Positions 33,965-41,814 of a stretch of 41,819 nt of DNA are shown piece by piece. Source of the stretch: JAWLEP01 sp964553045 (GTDB lineage: Bacteria > Fermentibacterota > Fermentibacteria > Fermentibacterales > JCC-6); assembly GCA_964553045.1 (NCBI GenBank), contig CAZKJG010000023.1:1-41819 (forward strand). The letters are read 5' to 3'. The number at the start of each line of letters is the position of its first letter. Positions within the stretch are counted from its first letter, which is position 1. Below the pieces are notes generated by a model. It had not been told where the DNA came from and did no database searches. It saw only the letters and a program-made list of their open reading frames with translations. The position numbers and the translations under genes were made by a program.

Positions 33965-35206
33965 ATGTCAGCCAAGCTGCTGGAGGACCTCCGAGCCAAA
34001 ATGGAGAAGATGAAGGAGCAGGGCCTGTACAAGAACGAGCGGATAATTGAGTCGCCGCAGGGCGCCGAGATAACGGTGGGCGGCCAAAAGGTGCTGAACT
34101 TCTGCGCCAACAACTACCTGGGCCTCTCCAGCCACCCCAGGGTCCTCGAGGCCTCGAAGAAGATGATCGACAGGAGGGGCTACGGCCTCTCCAGCGTGCG
34201 GTTCATCTGCGGAACCCAGGACATCCATCGTGAGCTGGAGCAGCGTGTGGCCGACTTCCTGGGGACCGAAGACACCATACTCTACGCCGCCTGCTTCGAT
34301 GCCAACGGAGGGGTCTTCGAGCCGTTCCTGGGCAGGGAGTCGGCCATAATAGCCGACCAGCTGAACCACGCCTCCATCATAGACGGAGTACGGCTCTGCA
34401 AGGCCAAGCGCTTCATCTACTCGCACAACGAGATGGGCAAGGGCGAGCACGAGTTCGACGGCAAGGTGCTTCCGGGACTGGAGGAGACACTGGCTTCCGA
34501 CGAGGTGCAGGACTGCAAGTATCGCATAATCTGCACCGACGGCGTTTTCAGCATGAACGGGGACATGGCTCCCGTAGACCGCATCGTGGAGCTGGCCAGG
34601 AGGTACGACGCCCTGGTGATGGTCGACGACTGCCACGCCACCGGATTCGTGGGCGAGACCGGACGCGGCACCCCCGAGTACTTCGGCGTTCACGGCGAGG
34701 TCGACCTGCTCACCACCACCTTCGGCAAGGCCCTCGGCGGCGCCAGCGGCGGCTGCACCACCGGGCGGCAGGAGCTGATAGACTACCTGAGGCAGGCGTC
34801 TCGCCCCTACCTCTTCTCCAACACGCTGGCTCCATCGGTGGTGGGAGGCACACTGGCGGTTCTGGATCTGCTGGAGGAGACCACCGAGCTGCGCGACAAG
34901 CTGGAGGAGAACCAGAAGTACTTCCGCGCCGAGATGAAGGCGGCAGGCTTCAAGATACTGCCGGGCGACCACGCCATAGTCCCGATCATGTTCGGCGACT
35001 ACCCCAACGATGCAGCGCTGGCCCAGCAGTTTGCCGACGACCTCCTCGACGAGGGAATCTACGTGATAGGCTTCTTCTATCCCGTAGTGGCAAAGGGCCA
35101 GTCCCGCATTCGGGTCCAGCTCAGCGCCGCCCATGACCGCGAGCACGTGGACAGGGCCATACAGGCCTTCGTCAAGGTGGGCAAGAAGCACGGCATACTG
35201 GAGTAG
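33965..35206 (+). CDS. kbl: 2-amino-3-ketobutyrate CoA ligase (glycine C-acetyltransferase)
   Basis: Kbl cleaves 2-amino-3-oxobutyrate with CoA to glycine and acetyl-CoA, the second step of threonine breakdown. The 413-residue PLP enzyme of the alpha-oxoamine synthase family shows NFCANNYLGLSSHPRV, YGLSSVRFICGTQ, the Asp-containing MVDDCHATGFVGETGRG and the PLP-binding Lys255 in TTFGKALGGASGG. The last motif and the N-terminal NERIIESPQGAEI fit Kbl rather than BioF or HemA. Start ATG 33965 has AAAGGAA upstream. The first enzyme of the pathway, threonine dehydrogenase, is encoded 5.6 kb away at 40834. A hairpin follows the stop. Confidence 0.93.
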   Translation: MSAKLLEDLRAKMEKMKEQGLYKNERIIESPQGAEITVGGQKVLNFCANNYLGLSSHPRVLEASKKMIDRRGYGLSSVRFICGTQDIHRELEQRVADFLGTEDTILYAACFDANGGVFEPFLGRESAIIADQLNHASIIDGVRLCKAKRFIYSHNEMGKGEHEFDGKVLPGLEETLASDEVQDCKYRIICTDGVFSMNGDMAPVDRIVELARRYDALVMVDDCHATGFVGETGRGTPEYFGVHGEVDLLTTTFGKALGGASGGCTTGRQELIDYLRQASRPYLFSNTLAPSVVGGTLAVLDLLEETTELRDKLEENQKYFRAEMKAAGFKILPGDHAIVPIMFGDYPNDAALAQQFADDLLDEGIYVIGFFYPVVAKGQSRIRVQLSAAHDREHVDRAIQAFVKVGKKHGILE

Positions 35207-35214
35207 AGGAAGAC

Positions 35215-35242
35215 GCGGGGGCGGCATGGTGGCCGCCCCCGC
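35215..35242. terminator. Strong GC hairpin after kbl (no T-tract)
   Basis: GCGGGGGCGGC (35215-35225) pairs over all 11 bases with GCCGCCCCCGC (35232-35242) around a six-base ATGGTG loop, nine bases after the kbl stop. No T-run follows, so it may be a mRNA 3' stabiliser or a non-canonical terminator. It separates kbl from the secreted-protein gene, which has its own strong ribosome binding site. Confidence 0.6.
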
Positions 35243-35289
35243 TCCGAGCGCCGGGCCGCCGGCACTGGCAAGTCACGGAGGAAGTGGAT

Positions 35290-35988
35290 ATGAGGATCGC
35301 AATCGCAGCAGCAACGATAGCCGCGGCGCTGGTCTGTGCCGAGGTGTTGGTGGAGGATGACTTCAACGACGGAAACGCCGATGGCTGGCTGGAGATGCCC
35401 ACGGGAGCCACCTACGAGGTTGTGGATGGTCGATACCATTTCTACCAGGCGTCCACGGATACCGTCTACGCGGGCTCCGTAACCGGTGATCAGTACGGCT
35501 CGATGAGCGTCTCCGACTACTCAGTGCTGTCCGAGGTAGAGATAGCGACGGGCCTCATGGGCGGGCTGGTGTCCCGGTTCGACATTTTCACGGGAAGCGG
35601 ATACATGCTGAGCCTGCTTACCGAGAGCGGGGGGGTACTGGCCATAAACAGGGTTGACGAGGGGACTCCAACCGTTCTCGGATATACACTTACGGAAGTG
35701 AGCCTGGGCCAGGAGTACTGGGTACGGTTCGAGGTATCCGGCAGCCTGCTGGGCGCCAAAGTCTGGACCGGCGAGGTCTCCGACGAGCCGGAGACGTGGA
35801 TGCTGACAGTGGAGGACGGGACCTACGCCGATCCGGGCTCCGCGGGACTTTTCGGCTACGACGACTCCGGAAGCAGGGCCACCGAGATGGATGTCTGGTT
35901 CGATGATTTCCTGGTGGAGGACGAGCTTACCCTGGACCTGCCCGCCTCTACCTGGGGCGGCATAAAGGCAGGCCTGATACAGGAGTAG
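35290..35988 (+). CDS. Secreted beta-sandwich-like protein with C-terminal TWGGIKAG tail
   Basis: A 232-residue protein with a short signal peptide (MRIAIAAATIAAALVCA). The mature part starts VEDDFNDGNADGWLE and continues with Y-x-V-x-DGRYHFY, VEIATGLMGGLVSRF and VWFDDFLVED, a pattern common in concanavalin A-like/LamG-type jelly-roll domains that bind sugars or act as wall modules; no catalytic motif is obvious. After a short linker (LDLPAS) the protein ends TWGGIKAGLIQE, matching the tail of the protein at 6984. ATG 35290 is favoured over GTG 35284 because GGAGG is eight bases upstream of it. The next gene follows after 10 bases, so they are probably co-expressed. Confidence 0.82.
   Translation: MRIAIAAATIAAALVCAEVLVEDDFNDGNADGWLEMPTGATYEVVDGRYHFYQASTDTVYAGSVTGDQYGSMSVSDYSVLSEVEIATGLMGGLVSRFDIFTGSGYMLSLLTESGGVLAINRVDEGTPTVLGYTLTEVSLGQEYWVRFEVSGSLLGAKVWTGEVSDEPETWMLTVEDGTYADPGSAGLFGYDDSGSRATEMDVWFDDFLVEDELTLDLPASTWGGIKAGLIQE
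35950..35973 (+). other. C-terminal TWGGIKAG tail motif (copy 2)
   Basis: These codons specify TWGGIKAG, followed by LIQE and the stop. Seven of eight residues match copy 1 (TWGSIKAG at 7683-7706), although the domains before the tails are unrelated. Confidence 0.6.
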
Positions 35989-35998
35989 GAGGAGTCGC

Positions 35999-37252
35999 AT
36001 GGTCCGCCGAGAGACGATGAGGAAAGCCGTGCTGCCCCGCGCCCTGCTGGGCCTGCTGGGTGCCGCTCTTGCAGCCATCTTCTTCGGCGGATCCAGCCTG
36101 GGTGTGGAGTTAACGGGCGCTCCTACGGCCGTGGCAGTGCTGCTGGCGGGTGTGCTACTGCTGCTTTCGGCGTTGCTCTGGAAACGTTTTCCGCCCTTCA
36201 TGCAAGCCTTCGGGGCCGTTCTGGCATGGATCGTGGCGGCGCTGCTCCTGATAGAGGCAGGGGCCCTCATCACCCTGTGGCAGGCCGACGGGGGCTCCGA
36301 GGAGCTCCGTCATGCGGGAAGGTTCAGATCCGCATGGGAGCCCTATCTGGGCACCCGCACCACCCCATCCGGAGGATGGTCGATATCCCCCGGACTGCCG
36401 GCGATGAGACCGGTACCGGGAGCCGCCGCGGATACCGCAGACGCCCTGGAGGTATGGCTGCTGGGCGGCGACATGGCCTGGGGCGGCCCGGTGGAGGATG
36501 ACTCCACACCGGCGGCGGCCCTGCAGAGGCACCTGGAGGCCCGCTCGGCCCGGCCGGTAAGGGTGGTATGCGCCGCGCAGCCGCGATACGTAACCACGCA
36601 GGAGCTTCTCCAGCTGGCCCTGGGGCTGCGTGACGGCGGGAAGCCTGACGTGGTTGTCTGTCTTCATGGCTACGATGACATCCTGGCCGCGCATTCGCTG
36701 TCCGCGGCGGGAGATCCCATGGAGATGGGCAGAATGCGCGAGAGAATCGAAACCGCGGTCTCCCTTTCGGACGTGCTGGCCGACTACACCGGGTCCGGAA
36801 GGCTTACGGCGAGGTTGTTCCCTACCGGCGGAGAGAGTGAGCCGGTGGCTTCGAGGGAGGGTTCGATGCCCCCGGAGATCATGGCGCGCAGGGTCGCCCG
36901 GACGGCCATGATCAACCAGGAGCTCATGGAGGCCCTCTGCCGCGGATGCGGAGCCCGGGCCGCCTTCTTCTGGCAGCCGACCCTGTGGACCGTTGACAGG
37001 CAGCTCTCGGAGGGCGAGAGGCAGCTTCTCCAGACCGCCTCGCAGGACCCCGAGGAGCTGCAGACGCTTGCCACAGAGGTGTACTCCCGGGTGGACAGCC
37101 TGGCGGCCTCGCTATCCCGCACATGGGTACTGGACGACGCGCTGCAGGGGGAGGGCGAGATGTTCAGAGGCCACTCGACGCTGACCGGCAGCGGCAGCGA
37201 ACGGCTTGTGGAGGCGATGGCCGAGGCAATGGAGCGCTCCGGGGTCATCTGA
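35999..37252 (+). CDS. Membrane-anchored SGNH-hydrolase-like protein lacking catalytic residues
   Basis: The 417-residue protein has two or three N-terminal transmembrane helices (about residues 12-35, 42-62, 68-90) and then a soluble domain patterned on SGNH/GDSL hydrolases. In those enzymes block I is GGS-x-x-xG, block III has GxND, and the C-terminal block is DxxH. Here they read LLGGDMAWGGPVEDDST (Ser replaced by Asp), CLHGYDDIL (Asn replaced by Asp) and EMFRGHSTLTGSGSE (His kept, Asp not). The PDVVV strand and the QELLQLAL helix are in place. It is therefore probably a binding or structural pseudoenzyme, or an enzyme of altered chemistry. ATG 35999 follows AGGAGGAG. It converges on thiC with 21 bases between. 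Confidence 0.7.
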   Translation: MVRRETMRKAVLPRALLGLLGAALAAIFFGGSSLGVELTGAPTAVAVLLAGVLLLLSALLWKRFPPFMQAFGAVLAWIVAALLLIEAGALITLWQADGGSEELRHAGRFRSAWEPYLGTRTTPSGGWSISPGLPAMRPVPGAAADTADALEVWLLGGDMAWGGPVEDDSTPAAALQRHLEARSARPVRVVCAAQPRYVTTQELLQLALGLRDGGKPDVVVCLHGYDDILAAHSLSAAGDPMEMGRMRERIETAVSLSDVLADYTGSGRLTARLFPTGGESEPVASREGSMPPEIMARRVARTAMINQELMEALCRGCGARAAFFWQPTLWTVDRQLSEGERQLLQTASQDPEELQTLATEVYSRVDSLAASLSRTWVLDDALQGEGEMFRGHSTLTGSGSERLVEAMAEAMERSGVI

Positions 37253-37273
37253 CCTTGCACGGCATCAGCAGCC

Positions 37274-38563
37274 CTATTCGTCCTCCAAGGCCCTTCTGCT
37301 GGTCTTGACCGCGCACAGGTGCCCGCACATCGAACAGACGTCGTCATCGCTGGGAAGCGACTCTCCGCGCTCCCTGCGGGCAAGGGCCGGGTCCATGGCC
37401 AGCTCGAACTGCCGTTCCCAGTCGAAGTCGTGTCTGGCCGTGCCCATCTCGTCGTCCGGGTCTCGCGAGCCCGGATAGCCCCGGGCGATATCGGCGGCGT
37501 GAGCCGCTATCCTCGCCGCCATGACGCCATCCCTCACGTCGTCGGCGTCCGGAAGCCTCAGATGCTCCGCGGGCGTCACGTAGCACAGGAAGTCCGCCCC
37601 GTACCAGGCGGCCATGGCCCCCCCGATGGCGGATGTTATGTGGTCGTATCCGGGAGCTATGTCGGTCACTATGGGTCCCAGCACGTAGAAGGGAGCTCCT
37701 CCGCACAGGCTCTTCTGCATTCGCACGTTCTCGGCTATTCTGTCCATGGGCACGTGACCCGGACCCTCGACCATCACCTGTACCCCGGCGGCCAGAGAGC
37801 GCTTCTGCAGCTCTCCGAGGGTGACCAGCTCCTCGATCTGGGCGCGGTCGGAGGCGTCGGCTATGCAGCCGGGGCGCAGTCCGTCCCCCAGAGAAAAGGT
37901 GACGTCGTAGCCAGCTAGGATGTCTATGAGCCTGTCGAAGTGCTCGTAGAGGGGGTTCTCGCGACCCCTGGCCTTCATCCACTCCGCCATGAGAGAACCG
38001 CCGCGGGAGACGATGCCCAGCCTTCGGCCCTGGTCCCGGGCCAGGGCAACCGCCCGGCGGGTCACCCCACAGTGAAGGGTCAGGTAGTCCACTCCCGCGC
38101 GGCAGTGCTCATCCACCGCGTCGAATATCATCTCCTCGGTGACGTCGCCGGCTTCCCCGCCGGAGACCATGACCGTCCCGAAGACCTGGTAGAGGGGTAC
38201 GGTGCCCACGGGCACCGGGCTTCTGGCCAGTACGGAGGAGAGGATCTCCCGCCAGCGGGGGCCTGTGGAGAGGTCCATGACCGTATCCGAGTCGCATGCG
38301 ACGGCCACCTGGAGCTTCTGCAGCTCCTCGTCGGGCGACTCGGAGTCCGCGGAGCTGCCTATGTTGGCGTTTATCTTGATCCGGCTACCCCCGCCTATCG
38401 CCACGGGCCTCTTCACATTACGCGAGGTATTGGCGGGGACTACCACGGTTCCTTCCGCAAGCCCGGCCAGCACCCGCTCCACCGGCCAGCCCTCGACGTC
38501 CGCCGCCTTCGCGGCGGCGGCCGAGGCCTTGCCTTGGCGGGCCAGCTGTATCGAAGTGCTCAT
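37274..38563 (-). CDS. thiC: Phosphomethylpyrimidine synthase ThiC
   Basis: ThiC converts aminoimidazole ribotide to hydroxymethylpyrimidine phosphate for thiamine synthesis, a radical-SAM reaction with a C-terminal [4Fe-4S] cluster. The 429-residue protein is the short form lacking the long N-terminal extension. Seen motifs: KINANIGSS, DLSTG, TVPLYQVF, DYLTLHCGV, SRGGSLMAEWM, LGDGLRPGC, MVEGPGHVPM, PFYVLGPIVTDIAPGYDHI and AMAAWYGADFLCYVTPAEHL. The cluster motif reads CSMCGHLC, i.e. C-x2-C-x3-C. Start ATG 38563 has AAAGGAA seven bases upstream. A TPP riboswitch lies in the leader, so expression is very likely repressed by thiamine pyrophosphate. Confidence 0.95.
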   Translation of the reverse strand: MSTSIQLARQGKASAAAAKAADVEGWPVERVLAGLAEGTVVVPANTSRNVKRPVAIGGGSRIKINANIGSSADSESPDEELQKLQVAVACDSDTVMDLSTGPRWREILSSVLARSPVPVGTVPLYQVFGTVMVSGGEAGDVTEEMIFDAVDEHCRAGVDYLTLHCGVTRRAVALARDQGRRLGIVSRGGSLMAEWMKARGRENPLYEHFDRLIDILAGYDVTFSLGDGLRPGCIADASDRAQIEELVTLGELQKRSLAAGVQVMVEGPGHVPMDRIAENVRMQKSLCGGAPFYVLGPIVTDIAPGYDHITSAIGGAMAAWYGADFLCYVTPAEHLRLPDADDVRDGVMAARIAAHAADIARGYPGSRDPDDEMGTARHDFDWERQFELAMDPALARRERGESLPSDDDVCSMCGHLCAVKTSRRALEDE

Positions 38564-38662
38564 GATGGAATTCCTTTCAAGGGGAGCCCACTGCCGCTGC
38601 CCCAGCGGGGCCGCAACATCGGCCGCCACCACCCAGACCGGTGCGTCAGGTGATTACGCGTC

Positions 38663-38731
38663 AGTCCCTTCGCCGGCATTACCCGGATCAGGTGGTACGG
38701 GTGTGATCTCAGCCCGCTGGGCACCCCGGTT
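38663..38731 (-). promoter_or_regulatory. TPP riboswitch (THI box) controlling thiC
   Basis: Read on the reverse strand, the segment contains the conserved THI-box elements in order: GGGGTGCC, GGGCTGAGATCACACCCG, the strongly conserved ACCTGATCCGGGTAAT, GCCGGCG and AAGGGA. These form the P1-P5 helices that bind thiamine pyrophosphate. About 100 bases separate it from the thiC start; they contain a GCCCC/GGGGC hairpin and a CCTTGAAAGG hairpin that would cover the ribosome binding site, so control of translation initiation is likely. No clear T-run terminator is seen. Upstream on the reverse strand there is a TTGACT (38776-38771) but no well-spaced -10. Confidence 0.93.
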
Positions 38732-38823
38732 GTGCAGAGTGTATACATATCCTTGCCAATGAGCCGAGCAAGTCAAGAGGCCGGCGGGGAGGCCGGTTTC
38801 TCACCCGAAAGGGAAGGGGTCCG

Positions 38824-39081
38824 GTGAGCAGGGACAGCGAGAGCCTGGTTACTGTGCACAAAGCCTACTCCGAGATAGAGGCGATAAGCGTACGGGCCAT
38901 GCTGGAGTCCGCGGGAATAGAGGCGGCCGTGAGAAGCCGCCAGATTCCCATGTACGACGGCATAGCGAAGTTGTACAACCCGATATGGGGCTACGTGCAG
39001 GTCCTTCAGAGCGACCTTCCGAAGGCGCGTCGGCTGGTGCAGGAGTACCTTTCAGAGGTCGGGGACGGGGGCGGTGAATGA
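38824..39081 (+). CDS. Small DUF2007-like protein
   Basis: An 85-residue protein whose pattern (LVTVHKAYSEIEAISVRAMLESAGIEAAV, then LYNPIWGYVQVLQSDLPKARRLVQEYL) fits the DUF2007 ferredoxin-fold family, often annotated as putative signal-transducing proteins, with a beta-alpha-beta fold and no known biochemical role. Start GTG 38824 has AAGGGG a few bases upstream. The stop overlaps the start of the cyclophilin fusion gene (ATGA), so the two are translationally coupled. The 260 bases before it hold the thiC leader and a weak CCGGC/GCCGG hairpin (38781-38796). Confidence 0.75.
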   Translation: MSRDSESLVTVHKAYSEIEAISVRAMLESAGIEAAVRSRQIPMYDGIAKLYNPIWGYVQVLQSDLPKARRLVQEYLSEVGDGGGE

Positions 39082-40739
39082 CTGCGACGATGCTGGCGGC
39101 TCTCATAGGGATGATCGGCCCTGCCTCGGGATGGCTGCTTGCTCCTGACCCACCATCGGAAGAGGAGTTCTCCGGGCTGTTGGAGGAAAGCCCCGAGCAG
39201 GCGGTGCTGCTTCTGGCACGCACGGGCTGGCTGCCCGGGAGCCCTGCGGTAAGGGAAAGGGTGGAGGGCCTGGCCGAAGAGCCCGGCCGCATCGGGCGGC
39301 TGGCGGCCTGGGCCTGCACGGAGAGCGGTCTGCGGCCGGATATCAAGATGATTCCGGGCCTGGTGGAGCTGGGGCCGGAGACGGTTCTGCCGGACGTTGC
39401 CGAGGCGCGTGACTGCCCCGACCTCGTGCACGCCGGCCTGCTGAGGGCGCTGCATTCCGCCGGCGCCGGCATCCCCATGCAGAGGCCGCAGGACGCCGTG
39501 GAGCTGGCGGCGGCCTGTTGGGAGAGCCTTCCGGACAGCAGCAGGCTGCTGGCTCTGCAGGCCGCTGGGCACCTGGATGTACAGCTGCCGGCTACGGCAC
39601 TGGCTGCAATGGGAACGGCCCGCCTGCGCTACCTGGCCGAAACCGGAGCCGTCGCCGCCTGGCATCCGGAGCATCGGCCCCGGGGACTGGAAGGTCTGTA
39701 TGCCGCCAGGTGCGTTCCCGACAGCACGCTGAGGGGGATGATGGACCACCCGGACTGGTTCGTTCGCTACGAAGCCGCCACCGGTCTGCCCCCGGAGGAG
39801 CTCGCCCCCCTTCTCGAAGACCCGGTCGACTACGTGGCCCTCCATGCCGCCTGGCAGATGCAGCAAAGTGGCTTGCCGGCGGGAACCGAGGCCATACGGA
39901 AGCTCGCGCGGCTGCCCGGTCCGGTCGGTGACATGGCCACCGCCCGGCTGACAGCCGACGACGCCGAACTGCTCGAGGAGCTGATAGAAGCCCGCAGGCC
40001 GGCCCGCAGGGCCGCGGCCCAGGGCGCCTGGCTGGGCACGGACCTGCCGGTGGACAGCACCCTGGCGCGCAGGTGGGAGGGCGATCCCTACTGGCTCCTT
40101 CCGGTGAGCTGGGTCTACCATCTGGAGCACATGGGTGAGCTGGGCAGGGCCAGGACCTCGGCGGAGCGGATAGCGGCCATGGCCGAGGAATCGCACCGCC
40201 CGGAGATACTTCTCTCATACCTGGAGGAGATCGTCACCGGAGGTCCGGCCGGAGCCCTGGAGGAGGAGGCCGAATGGCCGGTGGCGGAGCTTCCCTTCGA
40301 CCCGGAGGAAGTACCGCGGGCCGAGCGGGTGGAGCTTCGGACCAGCGAGGGCAGGATAGTGCTGCGGCTTCTCTGGGACACGGCCCCGATTGCCTGCGCC
40401 AACCTGCTGCATCTGGCCCGGGATGGCTTCTACGACGGCATCTGGGTCCACCGCGTAGAGCCGGGGTTCGTGGCCCAGGCGGGCTGTCCGGAGGGCAACG
40501 GCATGGGTGGGCCCGAATACACGATTCCGGGCGAGCCCAGCCTGCTGCCCTTTGCCGGGGGCACCGTGGGCATGGCCGACGCGGGGCCCGGAACCGCCGG
40601 AAGCCAGTTCTTCATCATGCTGGACTCCCATCGGCGGCTTGACGCCAGGTACACGGCGTTCGCCAGGGTGGTCGAAGGCATGGACGTCGCGGAGAGGCTG
40701 GCCGTGGGAAGCCGCATAGAGGCCGTAGAGATCAGATAG
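39078..40739 (+). CDS. HEAT-repeat protein fused to a C-terminal cyclophilin peptidyl-prolyl isomerase
   Basis: A 553-residue protein. The N-terminus (TMLAALIGMIGPASGWLLA) looks like a weak signal peptide or anchor, without clear positive charges. Residues about 30-400 form an alpha-helical repeat region of HEAT type (for example DSTLRGMMDHPDWFVRYEAATGL, DPVDYVALHAAWQMQQSG). Residues about 412-553 are a cyclophilin domain: FYDGIWVHRVEPGFVAQAG (active-site Arg and Phe), GTAGSQFFIML (Gln and Phe) and LDARYTAFARVVEGMDVAERL. The key residues are kept, with Tyr in place of the active-site His as in several bacterial cyclophilins. It probably assists folding of exported proteins. It starts by ATGA overlap after the DUF2007-like gene. 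Confidence 0.85.
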   Translation: MTATMLAALIGMIGPASGWLLAPDPPSEEEFSGLLEESPEQAVLLLARTGWLPGSPAVRERVEGLAEEPGRIGRLAAWACTESGLRPDIKMIPGLVELGPETVLPDVAEARDCPDLVHAGLLRALHSAGAGIPMQRPQDAVELAAACWESLPDSSRLLALQAAGHLDVQLPATALAAMGTARLRYLAETGAVAAWHPEHRPRGLEGLYAARCVPDSTLRGMMDHPDWFVRYEAATGLPPEELAPLLEDPVDYVALHAAWQMQQSGLPAGTEAIRKLARLPGPVGDMATARLTADDAELLEELIEARRPARRAAAQGAWLGTDLPVDSTLARRWEGDPYWLLPVSWVYHLEHMGELGRARTSAERIAAMAEESHRPEILLSYLEEIVTGGPAGALEEEAEWPVAELPFDPEEVPRAERVELRTSEGRIVLRLLWDTAPIACANLLHLARDGFYDGIWVHRVEPGFVAQAGCPEGNGMGGPEYTIPGEPSLLPFAGGTVGMADAGPGTAGSQFFIMLDSHRRLDARYTAFARVVEGMDVAERLAVGSRIEAVEIR

Positions 40740-40797
40740 CGGCCCGCCAGCAAATCTTGTTCCGACCGGCAGGTATTTGTAGTTTCTCTGACTGTAC

Positions 40798-40809
40798 GCA
40801 ACCAGTTGC
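40798..40809. repeat. Short palindrome upstream of tdh
   Basis: GCAAC-CA-GTTGC lies 25 bases before the tdh start. It could be an operator half-site pair or a small stem in the leader. A 12-base palindrome may arise by chance, so support is weak. No convincing -35/-10 pair was found in the 94-base gap; the best is TTGTTC with TAGTTT at 17 bases. Confidence 0.2.
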
Positions 40810-40833
40810 ATTCAAGCTAGAAACGGAGGGAAC

Positions 40834-41814
40834 ATGGCTCAGGACAGCCCGAAGATCCTGGTCACCGGAGCGGTGGGCCAGATAGGCAGCGAGCTCACGA
40901 TGGCCCTGAGGGAGCGCTACGGAGCCGAGAACGTGGTAGCTACCGGAAGGAAGACCGAGCCCAGCGATGCGCTGAGGGAATCGGGCCCCTTCTACTTCAT
41001 TGACGTCACCGAGCGGGCAAGCATGGACGTGGTGATAAAGAAGCACGACATAGACACCGTATACCACATGGCCGCCATACTCAGCGCCGTGGGGGAGAAG
41101 CACCCCATGCTCTGCTGGGACGTGAACATGAACGGCACCATCAACGTTCTGCAGGCCGCCCTGGACTTCGACATGGACAAGGTGATCATCCCCAGCTCCA
41201 TAGCCGCCTTCGGCCCCGAGACCCCCAAGGAGGACACCCCCCAGGAGACCGTGCTGAAGCCCCGCACCATGTACGGCGTTACCAAGGTCGCCGGCGAGAT
41301 CCTGTGCGACTACTACTGCCGCAAGCTCGGGGTGGACATCCGCGGCCTGCGCTACCCGGGCATCATCTCCGCCGAGACGCTGCCCGGCGGAGGCACCACC
41401 GACTACGCCGTGGAGATCTACTACAAGGCCATAGAGGAAGGCTCCTACGAGTGCTTCGTGGGCCCCGAGACCCGCCTGCCCATGATGTACATGCCCGACT
41501 GCATCAAGGCCACCATAGACCTGGCGGAGGCCGACTTCGACACCCTGAAGCACCACAGCGACTTCAACGTGGGCTCCATGTCCTTCACGGCTAAGGAGCT
41601 TACGGAGAGCATAAAGAGGCACATCCCCGACTTCACCTGCACCTACAAGCCCGACTACCGCCAGGAGATCGCCGACAGCTGGCCCAGCAGCGTCGACGAC
41701 TCCGCCGCCCGCGAGGAGTGGGGCTGGAGCCCCGACTGGGACCTGGACTCCATGACCCGGGACATGCTCGAAAAGCTCCGAAGCCGCCACAGCAAGGGCA
41801 GGCTCTACGGCTGA
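40834..41814 (+). CDS. tdh: L-threonine 3-dehydrogenase, SDR (epimerase-like) type
   Basis: This enzyme oxidises L-threonine with NAD+ to 2-amino-3-oxobutyrate, the substrate of Kbl. The 326-residue protein is an extended short-chain dehydrogenase: nucleotide-binding VTGAVGQIGSEL (residues 10-21), VYHMAAILSAVGEKHP, the PSSIAAFGP strand, and the catalytic pair Tyr147 and Lys151 in MYGVTKVAGE. LRYPGIISAETLPGGGTTDYAVEIYY and LPMMYMPDCIKATIDLAEA are the blocks that mark the epimerase-like threonine dehydrogenases known from Bacteroidetes-type bacteria and trypanosomes, unrelated to the zinc MDR enzyme of E. coli. GGAGGG lies just upstream of the ATG. It ends five bases before the window edge. Confidence 0.9.
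   Translation: MAQDSPKILVTGAVGQIGSELTMALRERYGAENVVATGRKTEPSDALRESGPFYFIDVTERASMDVVIKKHDIDTVYHMAAILSAVGEKHPMLCWDVNMNGTINVLQAALDFDMDKVIIPSSIAAFGPETPKEDTPQETVLKPRTMYGVTKVAGEILCDYYCRKLGVDIRGLRYPGIISAETLPGGGTTDYAVEIYYKAIEEGSYECFVGPETRLPMMYMPDCIKATIDLAEADFDTLKHHSDFNVGSMSFTAKELTESIKRHIPDFTCTYKPDYRQEIADSWPSSVDDSAAREEWGWSPDWDLDSMTRDMLEKLRSRHSKGRLYG

Noticed and set aside
33968..35227. 419-codon reverse-strand open frame antisense to kbl
   Set aside because: kbl is intact with all family motifs; the antisense frame shows no motif and no ribosome binding site.
38740..38776. Promoter for thiC from TTGACT (38776-38771) on the reverse strand
   Set aside because: The AT-rich TATGTATACA further on is 21 or more bases away, so the spacing does not fit; a promoter must exist here but cannot be fixed.
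38781..38796. CCGGC/GCCGG hairpin before the DUF2007-like gene as a terminator
   Set aside because: Only five base pairs with a short TTT; no upstream forward gene needs termination there.
40732..41790. 352-codon reverse-strand open frame antisense to tdh
   Set aside because: His/Val/Gly-rich mirror of the tdh codons; no independent support.
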